A stretch of 64,000 nt of DNA from Oerskovia paurometabola. GTDB lineage: Bacteria; Actinomycetota; Actinomycetes; Actinomycetales; Cellulomonadaceae. The first letter of the stretch is position 1, and the number at the start of each line of letters is the position of its first letter. The position numbers and the translations under genes are program-made. The notes under the pieces are model-generated. The model did no database searches and was not told where the DNA came from. It saw only the letters and a list, made by a program, of their open reading frames with translations. Shown here in pieces: positions 50,451 through 60,100 of this stretch. The DNA lies in NCBI RefSeq assembly GCF_016907365.1, contig NZ_JAFBBV010000001.1, forward strand, positions 3,658,001-3,722,000, in the 5' to 3' direction.

Positions 50451-51448
50451 CCCCGCCCCGACGACCTGGGGTGCCAGGTCTGCCGACGTCCCACCTCACC
50501 GCGAGCGTCACGGTCTGGTGCGCCCCTCCGACCTCGAGCCTGCCGGGCCAGGAGGCCTGGCTGTCGGCCGACGAGGCGTCCAAGGCGTCGAGGTTCCGCC
50601 GGGCGGTCGATCGCGACCGGTTCGTCACGGGACGGCTCCTGATCCGGGCCGTCCTCGGGGAGCGACTCCACCGGGCTCCCGAGGACGTCGACATCCGGCT
50701 CGGGGCGCGCAAGGGCGCGACGCCCGGCCGACCTTACGTCGACCCAGGGCCGTCGTTCTCGATCGCGCACGCCGGACCTTGGGTGCTCGTCGCCGTCGTC
50801 GATCCGGCGGCGGGGCCGTCTCTGCCCGGGACCGCTGCCACGGCGGTTCCGGGGGCCGGGCGGGACGTCGGGGCGGGGGTGGACGTCGGCGTGGACGTCG
50901 AGTCCACAGCCCCTGCGCGCGCCCACCTCACCGAGCTGCTCGACGCCGTCCCCCCGGGCGAGCGCCCGGCCCACGGATGGGACGCCGAGTCGTTCACCCG
51001 GTCCTGGGTCCGCCGCGAGGCCGTCCTCAAGGCGGTCGGCACAGGGCTCCTCGCACCGCGCGACGACCTCCTCCTGTCCCGCGCGGACCGGCCGGCCGGA
51101 GTCGTGCGCAGCGGAGGGCTTCTCCCCGCTCCCGGCCTTCTCGTCGTGCAGGACCTCGAGCTCCCGGTGGCGAGGCCGTCCCCCTCGGCAGACCAGGACG
51201 TCACCCTCGGCGGTCGGGAGCGTCACCCTCGGCGGTCCGGGACGTCACCGTCGGCGGACGGGAACCGGGGCGCAGGTGCGGGTGCGGACCGGGGCGCAGG
51301 CGCCGGCGAGGGCGCGACCTACCTCGCCGCCGTCGCGCTCCGCTCGGAGCGTGGCCCCGCCGCGCTCGGGAGCGTCCGGGTGGCCGACGGGGCCACGCTC
51401 CTCGCCCGGCACGGCGTCACCGCGCGGACCGTGCTCGACCTGCCCTGA
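50447..51448 (+). CDS. Sfp-type 4'-phosphopantetheinyl transferase
   Basis: A 333-residue enzyme that attaches the phosphopantetheine arm of CoA to carrier-protein serines; the convergent NRPS operon is its obvious client. DRDRFVTGRLLIRAVLGERL and PYVDPGPSFSIAHAGPWVLVAV are the first half. The Mg-binding motif is VGVDVEST, and SWVRREAVLKAVGTGL is the WxKEAxxKAxG motif with Arg for the first Lys. It is longer than the usual 220-250 residues because of two low-complexity inserts: one before VGVDVES and a Gly/Ala/Ser/Arg-rich one near 245-290 built from repeats. The start GTG overlaps the propeller stop; the start may be a little downstream. Confidence 0.87.
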   Translation: MTPPRRPGVPGLPTSHLTASVTVWCAPPTSSLPGQEAWLSADEASKASRFRRAVDRDRFVTGRLLIRAVLGERLHRAPEDVDIRLGARKGATPGRPYVDPGPSFSIAHAGPWVLVAVVDPAAGPSLPGTAATAVPGAGRDVGAGVDVGVDVESTAPARAHLTELLDAVPPGERPAHGWDAESFTRSWVRREAVLKAVGTGLLAPRDDLLLSRADRPAGVVRSGGLLPAPGLLVVQDLELPVARPSPSADQDVTLGGRERHPRRSGTSPSADGNRGAGAGADRGAGAGEGATYLAAVALRSERGPAALGSVRVADGATLLARHGVTARTVLDLP

Positions 51449-51464
51449 ACCCTGCGCTCAGCGC

Positions 51465-52622
51465 TCAGCGCTCCTTGCTCTCGCGCACGAGCAGCCACAG
51501 CAGGAACGGCGCACCGATCGCCGAGGTCACGACCCCCACCGGCAGGTCGACGGGCAGCGAACGTGCTCCGAGATCCGCAGCGAGCACCACGCACGCCCCC
51601 ACGAGCCCTGCACCGAGAGGCGGCGGTCCCTGTGCCGCGAGCGCCCGCCACGCGATCTGGGGCGCGACGAACGCGACGAACGGGACGGGCCCGGCCGCCG
51701 CCGTCGCCGCAGCCGCCAGGACCACGGCCAGGGCGATCTGGAGCAGCTGAGCCGCCGCGCGCCGGACGCCCAGCCCCACGATCACGCGCGAGTCGAAGCG
51801 CAGGATCGCGAGCCACCGGGTCGAGAGCGCGCTGACCACGACGGTGACCGCGACGACCGCCGCGACGGGCCCCACGACCTCGAAGCTCGCGCGGTTGAGG
51901 CTCCCGGTCATCCAGATGAGGGCCGCGTTGAGGTCGGGCAGCTCGGCGCGCACCAGCATCCACGACGTGATCGCCGACGCCCCGGCGTTGACCCCGAGCC
52001 CGACGAGCACCAGACGGTACCCCTCGATCCCGCCGCGCCACGCGAGCAGGCACACGAGAGACGTCGCGACGAGCCCTCCGACGACCGCGACGACCGGCAG
52101 ACCGGCCGTGACGAGGAGGCCGCTCACGGTCCCGGTGCCCGCCAGCACGATCGCCGCGACGGCTGCGGCCGTCGCACCCGCCGTGACCCCCAGGATGTCG
52201 GGGCTCGCGAGCGGGTTGCGGGCCACGGACTGCGTGATCGCCCCGGCTGCGCCCAGCGCGAAGCCCACGACGATCGCGGTCGCGGCCCGTGGCGCACGCA
52301 GGCCCAGGATCACGAACCTGTCGGCCGGGTCCCCGGCGCCGAGCAGGGTCCGCACCACGTCCCCCGCGGGCAGCACGTACTCGCCGACCATGATCGACGC
52401 GACGAGCAGGACGAGCAGCAGGACCACGAGCCCTGCCCCGACCAGCACCTGTCGACGGCTGCCAGGGTGGCGGCGCAGCGGCCGGAGGGCGCGTCGGAGC
52501 GTGAGGCGCCGTCCCGTGGGGGCCGGGTCGTCGGTGCCGGGCCGGTGGCCTCCCCGGGCCGGCTCTGTCGGCTCGTCGGTCGGCCTGCTCCCCGGGGCGT
52601 TCCCCGGCAGGGTGGTGGTCAC
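51465..52622 (-). CDS. FecCD-family siderophore permease, subunit 2
   Basis: A 385-residue inner-membrane subunit of a BtuCD-type importer. After a polar N-terminal extension of ~60 residues about 10 helices follow, with the FecCD blocks VILGLRAPRAATAIVVGFALGAAGAITQSVARNPLASPDILGVTAGA and GVRRAAAQLLQIALAVVLAAAATAAAGPVPFVAFVAPQIA, the loop that contacts the ATPase. GTG start overlaps the upstream FecCD stop. It ends the operon, so ATPase and binding-protein genes must lie elsewhere. It imports the ferric siderophore. Confidence 0.9.
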   Translation of the reverse strand: MTTTLPGNAPGSRPTDEPTEPARGGHRPGTDDPAPTGRRLTLRRALRPLRRHPGSRRQVLVGAGLVVLLLVLLVASIMVGEYVLPAGDVVRTLLGAGDPADRFVILGLRAPRAATAIVVGFALGAAGAITQSVARNPLASPDILGVTAGATAAAVAAIVLAGTGTVSGLLVTAGLPVVAVVGGLVATSLVCLLAWRGGIEGYRLVLVGLGVNAGASAITSWMLVRAELPDLNAALIWMTGSLNRASFEVVGPVAAVVAVTVVVSALSTRWLAILRFDSRVIVGLGVRRAAAQLLQIALAVVLAAAATAAAGPVPFVAFVAPQIAWRALAAQGPPPLGAGLVGACVVLAADLGARSLPVDLPVGVVTSAIGAPFLLWLLVRESKER

Positions 52623-53659
52623 GATCGGTCTCCCAGGTAGCCACGGGCGAGGACGACGAACAACGGCGCACCGACGAGCGCGATGACGATGCCGACCTGG
52701 ATCTCCGAGGTCGCGGGGGCGAGGCGCCCGACGACGTCGGCTCCCAGGACCAGGACGGCCCCGCACAGCCCGGCGACCGGGACGCGCCACGCGGGTCCCC
52801 CGAGGCCGAGCCGCGTCGCGGCGTGCGCGGCCGCGAGGCCGACGAACGCGATCGACCCGCACGCGGCCGTCGCGGCCCCGGCCAGCAGCGTGACGGCCAG
52901 CAGCCCCACGGCCCGGTCTCGCACGACGTGCCGTCCGAGGGCCACACCGAGCTGGTCGCCCATCTCGAGCGCCCCGAGGGTCGGCGCGTTGACGACCGCG
53001 AGCAGCAGCCCGAGCAGGAGGAACGGGGCGACGGTCCAGATGACCTCGGGCCCGCGGCCCACGAGCGACCCGATGCTCCAGAACCGGAAGACGTCCATGG
53101 TCGTGCGGTCGAGCAGCAGGACGCCCGACGTGATCGACGCGAGCAGCGCCGTGACGACCGACCCCGTCAGGACGAGCGTGACGCCCGGCGCGAGCACGCG
53201 GATGCGCTGCGAGAGCACCACGACGATCCCCCCGGCGCACAGCGCGCCGACGAGCGCGAAGCCGACTGCCCCCGACGGGCTCGTGACACCCGCGTGGATC
53301 GCGAGCACCACGGCGCACGCCGCGCCCGACGTCACCCCGAGCAGTCCGGGGTCGGCCAGCGGGTTGCGGGTGTGCGCCTGCGTGAGCGCACCGGCCACGC
53401 CGAGCGCGACCCCGACGAGCAGCCCCAGGATCGTGCGCGGCACGCGCATGTCCCACACGACGGCCGAGGCCTCGCTCGTGCCCGGCTCGCGCAGCACCGC
53501 GAGCACGTCGGGCAACGGCACGGGCTGCGACCCGAACGCGATGCTCGCGGCCACCGCGACCAGCAGCGCGAGCGCGAGCGCGGCGCCCCCCAGGGGCACC
53601 CGGCTCCCAAGCCGTCGCACCGTGCGGACCGCGACGACCGGGGTGTCCGTGCCGCTCAC
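52619..53659 (-). CDS. FecCD-family siderophore permease, subunit 1
   Basis: A 346-residue permease pairing with the next gene. VVWDMRVPRTILGLLVGVALGVAGALTQAHTRNPLADPGLLGVTSGAA and GVALGRHVVRDRAVGLLAVTLLAGAATAACGSIAFVGLAAAHAATRLG are the family signatures, with about 9-10 helices. GTG start overlaps the thioesterase stop (GTGA) and its own stop overlaps the second permease start, so the three are coupled. Confidence 0.9.
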   Translation of the reverse strand: MSGTDTPVVAVRTVRRLGSRVPLGGAALALALLVAVAASIAFGSQPVPLPDVLAVLREPGTSEASAVVWDMRVPRTILGLLVGVALGVAGALTQAHTRNPLADPGLLGVTSGAACAVVLAIHAGVTSPSGAVGFALVGALCAGGIVVVLSQRIRVLAPGVTLVLTGSVVTALLASITSGVLLLDRTTMDVFRFWSIGSLVGRGPEVIWTVAPFLLLGLLLAVVNAPTLGALEMGDQLGVALGRHVVRDRAVGLLAVTLLAGAATAACGSIAFVGLAAAHAATRLGLGGPAWRVPVAGLCGAVLVLGADVVGRLAPATSEIQVGIVIALVGAPLFVVLARGYLGDRS

Positions 53660-54651
53660 GACGCGGTTCCTGCCGTGACGCCCTCGAGCCGCCGCAGGTC
53701 CGCGGCGACGATCTCGCGCGACCACACCCACCGTTCCTCGGCGGTGGGACGTGCGACCTGGTCGGCGTACGTGCCCGCCGCGACGGCCGTCAGCGCGACC
53801 CGCAGCGCCTCGACGACCTCCGGGGCGCGGTCGCCCACGAAGAAGTGCCCGCCCTCGACGACCCGCCGTCGGACGCCCGCCCGGGCGCGCTCCGCCCACG
53901 GCGCGACGGCCTCGGGGGGCGACGCGACGTCGTCGGACCCGGCGAGCAGCAGGAGCGGCACCGTGATCTCCACGGGTTCCCCCGCCCCGGCGGTCCCGAG
54001 CGAGTCGTGGACCGCGAGGTCCGCGCGCAGGACCCGCGCGTGCAGCGCGAAGAACTCGGCGTCGGCGAGCAGCTCGGGCGGCGTGCCGCCCAGCGCGGTG
54101 ATCCACGCCCGCAGCGCGGAGTCGTCGCGCGCGGTGAGCCGCCCCGGCCCGACGACGTCGCTCCCGTCCCCGTCCCGGCCGCCGGACCGCGGCAGGTCGG
54201 CACGTGCCGCGCGACCCGAGACCACGAGCAGGTCCGGGGCCCGCCCCGGCCCGAGGCCGGCCGCGACGCGTACGGCGACCGACGCTCCGAGGCTGTGCCC
54301 GAGCAGGACCGTCGGGACGTCGTCGGCGAGGAGCGCCCGCACGGGACCTGCGACGTCCGCGAGGAGGTCGGTCATGGTCTGCACGGGAGGCTCTGCGAAC
54401 CGGGTCTCGCGGCCCGGGTACTGCACGGCGACGACCTCGGGGGCCGAGGCGAACGGCGCCGACGACCCCCTGGGGCTCCCAGGGTCCCCGCCGACCACCC
54501 GGTCGAGGGTGAGGACGAGCCGCCGGTAGTAGCTCGCGGCACCGCCCGCGTGCGGGCACACCACGACGCGCCACGTCGCCCCCGGGGGCGAGGCCAGGAC
54601 GCGCAGCGCCGGGTGGTCGCGGCGCGGTGCGGGATTCGCCACGTCAGTCAC
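53656..54651 (-). CDS. Type II thioesterase of the siderophore NRPS
   Basis: A 331-residue alpha/beta hydrolase that should clear misacylated carrier proteins. VVVCPHAGGAASYYRRLVLTL is the TEII start, TVLLGHSLGASVAVRVAAGLG holds the nucleophile Ser, AGSDDVASPPEAV holds the acid and VEGGHFFVGDRAPEVV holds the catalytic His. The EVVAVQYPGRETRFAEPP block is characteristic. It is longer than typical TEII (~250) through Gly/Asp/Ser-rich inserts. GTG start lies eight bases inside the flavoprotein gene. Confidence 0.88.
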   Translation of the reverse strand: MTDVANPAPRRDHPALRVLASPPGATWRVVVCPHAGGAASYYRRLVLTLDRVVGGDPGSPRGSSAPFASAPEVVAVQYPGRETRFAEPPVQTMTDLLADVAGPVRALLADDVPTVLLGHSLGASVAVRVAAGLGPGRAPDLLVVSGRAARADLPRSGGRDGDGSDVVGPGRLTARDDSALRAWITALGGTPPELLADAEFFALHARVLRADLAVHDSLGTAGAGEPVEITVPLLLLAGSDDVASPPEAVAPWAERARAGVRRRVVEGGHFFVGDRAPEVVEALRVALTAVAAGTYADQVARPTAEERWVWSREIVAADLRRLEGVTAGTAS

Positions 54652-55540
54652 GAGGGGACTCGTCGACCTCGGACGCGGGGCCGGTCTCGTCGGTGTCGTC
54701 GTCGTGGTGGTCGTGGTCCGCGACGCCCTTGCGCCAGTACCCGTCGACGTCGAAGTTGTCGCGGCCCAGCCCCACCTCGTTCTTGAGGTAGCGGCGCAGC
54801 GGCTTGATCGAGAGCGACTCCCCCGCGACCCACACGAACCCGTTGCCGGGCGGCAGCTCGGTGCCGCGCACCGCGTCGGCGAGCAGCGCCGTCGTGCCCG
54901 GTGCGCGGTCCTCGCGGAAGAGCCACGTGACGTCGACGGCCGCGGCCGACGCGAGCGGCAGCACGTCGCCCTCGTCCTGGACCTCGACGAAGACCGTGAC
55001 GGGAACCTCGGGGCGCAGCTCTTCGAGCCAGCGCGCAGCCGCGGGCAGGGCCGTCTCGTCGATCGCGAAGACGTACCAGTCGAACACGTCGTTCACCAGG
55101 AACGAGCCGCGCGGGCCCAGGACACCGACCAGGTCGCCGACCTGGGCCCGCCCCGCCCACCTCCCGGCGATCCCGTGCTCGTGCACCACGAGGTCGATGT
55201 CGAGCGTGCGGGCCTCCCGGTCGAAGGACCGCACCGTGTAGTCGCGGCTCGTGAGGTGGCGGCCGCCGACCCAGCGGTCGTCGACCACCTGCGGCATCTC
55301 CGGGGTGCCGCCGGGCTCGGTCGGCAGGAAGATCTTGACGTGGTCCTCGGGGGCCGCGGTCACGAAGTCCGCGAGGTCCTCGCCCGTGAGGCGAACCCGG
55401 ACCATGCGTGCCGCGATCTGCTCGACGGCCGAGACCGTCAGCAGCCGGGGGCGGAGCGGGTGGGTCAGGAGGGTCACCTGCTCGACGGGGTCCGCCGTGG
55501 CCTGCTCGGTCGTGTCGAGCCTGTTCGTGGTGCTGGTCAT
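54644..55540 (-). CDS. Siderophore-interacting protein (ferric-siderophore reductase)
   Basis: A 298-residue flavoprotein of the ViuB/SIP family that releases iron from imported ferric siderophore. The FAD domain (about 30-150) contains TSRDYTVRSFDREARTLDIDLVVHEHGIAGRWAGRAQVGDLVGVLGPRGSF, with the RxYT and GPRG FAD-binding motifs. The SIP domain follows, with DWYVFAIDETALPAAARWLEEL and GFVWVAGESLSIKPLRRYLKNEVGL for NAD(P)H. The end is acidic and His-rich (DHDHHDDDTDE). The ATG is preceded by GAGGAG and overlaps the MFS stop (ATGA). Confidence 0.92.
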   Translation of the reverse strand: MTSTTNRLDTTEQATADPVEQVTLLTHPLRPRLLTVSAVEQIAARMVRVRLTGEDLADFVTAAPEDHVKIFLPTEPGGTPEMPQVVDDRWVGGRHLTSRDYTVRSFDREARTLDIDLVVHEHGIAGRWAGRAQVGDLVGVLGPRGSFLVNDVFDWYVFAIDETALPAAARWLEELRPEVPVTVFVEVQDEGDVLPLASAAAVDVTWLFREDRAPGTTALLADAVRGTELPPGNGFVWVAGESLSIKPLRRYLKNEVGLGRDNFDVDGYWRKGVADHDHHDDDTDETGPASEVDESPRD

Positions 55541-56892
55541 GCGTTCTCTCCTCGGGTGGTGCCGACGATCGCGTCGACAGGCTGGGGGGAAGGTTCGGGG
55601 TGGTCGAGGACCGGGTCGGGCTCGGTGACCGCGCGGCGCAGCCCGGGGACCGCGAGCGCGACGAGGCCCGTGGCGACGGCCGCGAGCGCCCCGCCCACGG
55701 CGATCGCACCGCCCGCGCCGAGGGCCCGTGCGACGAGGGTCAGCAGCGGGCCGCCGAGCGCGTCGCCCGCGGTGCCCTGCGCGGTCCACAGCGCGCTCAC
55801 GCGGCCCCGCAGGTGGTCGGGTGTGCGCTCGTAGAGCAGCGTGAACCGCAGGATCTCGCCCAGGACGTCGCCCGCGCCGACCAGGGTCATGGCGACGACC
55901 GCGAGCACGACCGACTGCGACAGGCCGAGCATCGCGACCCCGGCACCCGAGGCCGCGAACACGATCAGCAGGACGCGGCCCGTGCGCCGGACGCGCCCGG
56001 TCCACCCGCTCGTGAGCGTCGCGACGAGCGCGCCGACGGCCGGCGCGCTGAAGAGCAGTCCCACGACCTCCGACCCGGCGCCGAGCTGCTTGTCGACCAG
56101 CTCGGGGATCAGGACGTGCGGGGACGCGAACAGGATCTGGACGAAGCCCAGCAGGATGATGCCGCCGATCACGCGGTCGGTCGCGACGAAGCGCAGCCCC
56201 TCGACCAGGTCGTCCCACGGCCGCGGCGCTCGGCCGTCGGGCACGCCGGGCACGCCGGGCTCTGCCTCCCCGCCGCCCGGCGGCAAGGACGGGAGGCGCA
56301 CCAGGAAGCCCAGGCTCACGACGCTCGCCACGACCACGACCCCGAACACGAGGCTCGACCCGCCGTGCGCGATCGCGATCCCCGCGACGAGCGGGGACAC
56401 CACCGCGCCCAGGTCGAGCGAGATCGCCTGGAGCGCCGCGACCGCGGGAAGCTGGCCGCGCGGCACGAGCGACGGCACCGCGGCCGCGAGCGCGACCACG
56501 CTGAAGCCGCCCGCCAGGCCGTCCCACGCCGCGACGACGTAGATCGCCGTGAGCGAGGGCGACTCCGCGAGCGAGTTCACGAGCAGCGCGACGAAGCCCA
56601 CGATCGCGGCCGAGCGCGACCACAGGATGACGCGGCGCCGGTCAATGCGGTCGGCGACGACGCCCGCGACGAGGGTCCCCGCGAACGCCGCGACGCCCAG
56701 GGTCGTGTTGACGCCCGCGACGTGCAGGGACGTACCCGTGAGGGCGTAGACCTGCACAGGCAGCGCCACGACGAGCATGCCGAGCCCCAGCAGGGACACG
56801 ACGCGCCCGGCGAAGAGCAGGCGGAAGCTACGGCTCGCGCGCAGCGGGGTCAGGTCCAGGGCGAGCGCGGAGAGGAAGGCCGGGGCGCTCAC
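55537..56892 (-). CDS. MFS siderophore exporter, EntS-like
   Basis: A 451-residue transporter with about 12 helices. [44 protein letters not shown] and [12 protein letters not shown] are EntS-type blocks, as is [35 protein letters not shown] start overlaps the MbtH stop. Its place inside the NRPS operon makes apo-siderophore secretion the likely role. The long upstream open frame is a shadow. Confidence 0.88.
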   Translation of the reverse strand: MSAPAFLSALALDLTPLRASRSFRLLFAGRVVSLLGLGMLVVALPVQVYALTGTSLHVAGVNTTLGVAAFAGTLVAGVVADRIDRRRVILWSRSAAIVGFVALLVNSLAESPSLTAIYVVAAWDGLAGGFSVVALAAAVPSLVPRGQLPAVAALQAISLDLGAVVSPLVAGIAIAHGGSSLVFGVVVVASVVSLGFLVRLPSLPPGGGEAEPGVPGVPDGRAPRPWDDLVEGLRFVATDRVIGGIILLGFVQILFASPHVLIPELVDKQLGAGSEVVGLLFSAPAVGALVATLTSGWTGRVRRTGRVLLIVFAASGAGVAMLGLSQSVVLAVVAMTLVGAGDVLGEILRFTLLYERTPDHLRGRVSALWTAQGTAGDALGGPLLTLVARALGAGGAIAVGGALAAVATGLVALAVPGLRRAVTEPDPVLDHPEPSPQPVDAIVGTTRGENA

Positions 56893-57134
56893 GTCGCCGT
56901 CGTCGAGGTCCGGGGCCCCGAGGGAGCGGAGGCGTCGAGCGCGCGACGCAGGCTCGCGGGGCGCAGGTCCGTCCAGTGCGCGTCGACGTACGCGAGCGCG
57001 ACCGCCCGCGTCGACGCTCCCAGCACGACGTCCCACCCGGGCGGCACGGCCGCGAACTCGGGCCACAGGGAGTGCTGCTGCTCGTCGTTGACGAGCACCA
57101 GGAAGGTGCCCTCGGAGTCGTCGAAGGGGTTCAT
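56889..57134 (-). CDS. MbtH-like NRPS accessory protein
   Basis: An 81-residue protein that binds NRPS adenylation domains and supports their folding or activity. The signature is intact: [24 protein letters not shown], then [18 protein letters not shown], with the SLWP and WTDxRP motifs. The last 12 residues are a poorly conserved tail. It starts three bases after the NRPS stop and overlaps the MFS start. Confidence 0.93.
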   Translation of the reverse strand: MNPFDDSEGTFLVLVNDEQQHSLWPEFAAVPPGWDVVLGASTRAVALAYVDAHWTDLRPASLRRALDASAPSGPRTSTTAT

Positions 57135-57137
57135 GGG

Positions 57138-60100
57138 TCAGTGCCTCTCGTCGGTGCTGGGTCGGGTGGCCGCAGGGGCCTGGGTGAGGTGGCGGGCGAG
57201 GACCGGGCCGAGCTGGCCGATCGCCGCGGGCGACACCATGTCGTGGTGGCCCGCGAGGACCGCGTGCTGGGTCACGGTGCCGGTCACGTGCGGGGCCCAG
57301 GCGTCGCGCTGGGCCGTGAGGTCGTGGCGGTCGGCACCCTCCTGCGCCGTGAACAGCAGCAGGTCTCCGCGGAACGGCGTGTAGCGGGCCTGGACCATGA
57401 GGTCGCACGAGTACAGGTACGTGTCGACGACGGCGGCGAGCCCGTCCTCGTCGAGGTCGCCCCACGCGCCGGGCGCGTCGGCCAGGACGTCGAGGACGTC
57501 GTCTCGCGTGGGCGCGGAGAACAGGTCGGGGTCGGCGCCGCCCGCGGCGAGCAGCGACCGCAGGGCGTCGACCTCGGCGTCCCCCGCCGACGGCGACGAG
57601 CTCCCCGGCCGAGGGTCCCCGTCCGGCCCGACGGCGCCGCCCACCCCCGGCCCGACGGCCTCGGCGTCGAGCATCGTCAGGCTCTCGACCACGTCCCCGG
57701 CCTCCTGCAGGCGGGTCGCCACGAGGTGAGCCAGGTGGGCACCGAACGAGTAGCCGAGCAGGTGGTAAGGCCCGCGCGGCGCCACCTCGCGCACCGCCCG
57801 GACCGTCTGCTCGGCGAGGTCGACGAGCGAGGAGGGGGCACCGTCGGGCCCGGCGAGACGCGGCGACTGGAGCGCGTGCACCGCCGTCCCGGCCGGGACG
57901 TGCGGGACGAGCGAGGCGAAGGACCACCCGAGGCCGCCCGCCGGGGCGAGGCAGAAGAGGGGTGCCGCCTCGCTGCCGGGTGAGGGGGCGCGCAGCGTGA
58001 GCGTGCCGGCGAACGGGGCGGTCTCCGGGGCGTCCCAGTGCGCGACGATCGCCTCGACCGTCGGGGCGGTGACGAGGACGCCGACGCCGAGCGGGCGCCC
58101 CAGTCGCGTGCGGACCATCGAGACCGCACGCATCGCCAGGAGCGAGTGGCCCCCCGCGGCGTAGAAGTCGTCGTCGGCGCCGAAGGTCGTCACACCCAGG
58201 ACCTCGGCGAAGATCGCGCACAGCTCGCGCTCGAGGTCGGTCCGGGGCTCGCGCCCGCCCGCGCGCGTGAGGTCGGGAGCGGGCAGGCGCCGGACGTCGA
58301 GCTTGGCGTGCGGCGTCAGCGGCAGCTCGTCGAGCGGGACGAGGGCCGAGGGGACCAGGTGGTCGGGAACCGTTCGGCGCACGGTCCGCAGGACGTCCGC
58401 CAGGATCGTGTCACCGGCAGAGGTCTCGGCACCGGCGGCGAGCACCACGTAGCCCACGAGGACGTGCCCGCCCCCGGCGCCCCGGCGCGCGACCACCGCG
58501 CACTGCGCGACGCGCGGGTCGCGTGCCAGCACGGCCTGCGACTCCCCCGGCTCGACGCGGTAGCCGCGGATCTTGACCTGGCCGTCGCTGCGGCCCAGGA
58601 AGTCGAGCTGCCCGTCGGGCCTGCGGCGCACCACGTCGCCCGTGCGGTACATGCGCGCGCCCGGCGTACCGAAGGGGTCCGCGACGAACCGCTCGGCGCT
58701 CAGACCGGGCTCCCCGTGGTACCCGCGGGCCAGCCCGATCCCGCTCACGTACAGCTCGCCCGGCGTGCCGTCCGGCACGGGCGCGAGCCCCGAGTCCAGG
58801 ACGTACACCGACGTGTTGGCGATGGGACGCCCGACGGTCGGGCGCCGGCTCTCGTCGGTGCCGCCGCCGAGCGTGTTGATCGTGTACTCGGTGGGGCCGT
58901 ACAGGTTGTAGCCGCGCGTCCCCGGGGTGGCGACGATCGCGTCCCACACCTCCGCGCCCACCGCCTCGCCTCCCAGCAGCACGAGGCTCGGGCGGTACCG
59001 GCCCTCGTCGAGCAGCCCCTCCGCGAGGAGCGCCGAGCACACCGAGGGCGTCACGTTGACGACGTCGATCCGTTCCGCCGCGCAGTACGTCGCCATGGCG
59101 TGCGGGTCGCGTCGCACGGCCTCGTCGAGCAGGTGCACCTCGTGGCCGTCGACGAGCCACAGCAGCTCCTCCCACGACATGTCGAACGCGAACGAGACCG
59201 TGTGCGCGACCCGGACCGGCTCTTCGCGGAGCGCGGCCGGGCGGGAGGCGACGAGCGGCTCGAAGATCTCCGCCCGGTGGTTGCGCAGCATGTTGACCAG
59301 CCCGCCGTGCTCGATCGCCACCCCCTTGGGCGCGCCCGTCGAGCCGGACGTGTACATGACGTACGCGAGGCGGTCGTGGCGGTAGGCGGGCCACGGGTCG
59401 TCACCGCGGGCCGGGGTCGCGTCACCCTCGGGGGACGCGTGCGTCACCGTCGGCACGACCGCGCGGCCAGCGAGCGCCGGCCCCACGAGCCCACCGAACG
59501 ACTCGTCCAGCACCACGGCGCGGGCACCGGCCGCCTCGACGATCGCGCACAACCTCTCGGCCGGGTGCGCGGCGTCGAGCGGCACGTACGCCGCCCCGGC
59601 CCGCAGCGTCGCGAACAGGGCGACGACGAAGTCGATCCCGCGCGGCACCGCGAGCGCCACGACGTCCTCCGGCCCGGTACCGGCCGCGACCAGCGCGCGC
59701 GCGAGCGTGTCGACACGCGACCCCAGAGCGGCGAACGTCACCGAGTCGGTGCCGTGGACAAGCGCGGTGCGCCGCGGGTGGGCCGCGACGGCCCGGTAGA
59801 GCAGGTCGAGGAGCGAGTCGTCGCCCACGTCCTGCGCTGCGCGGACCCCGCGTGACAGGAGGAGGGGCGCGACGTCGTCGGGCACCGCGGCGACCCGGGC
59901 GACCGGCGCGCCCGGCTCCCCCACCGCGCGGCGCAGGACCGCCTCGACCTGGTCGAGCAGGGCGCTCGCCCGGGTGGCGTCCACGACGTCGGAACGGTGC
60001 GACAGGATCAGCCGGTACGGCTGCCCGGGGTGCACCACGAACGTCAGCGGGTAGTGCGTGGCGTCGCCGCCCTCGACGTCCTCGAGGCCCACGGACGCGC

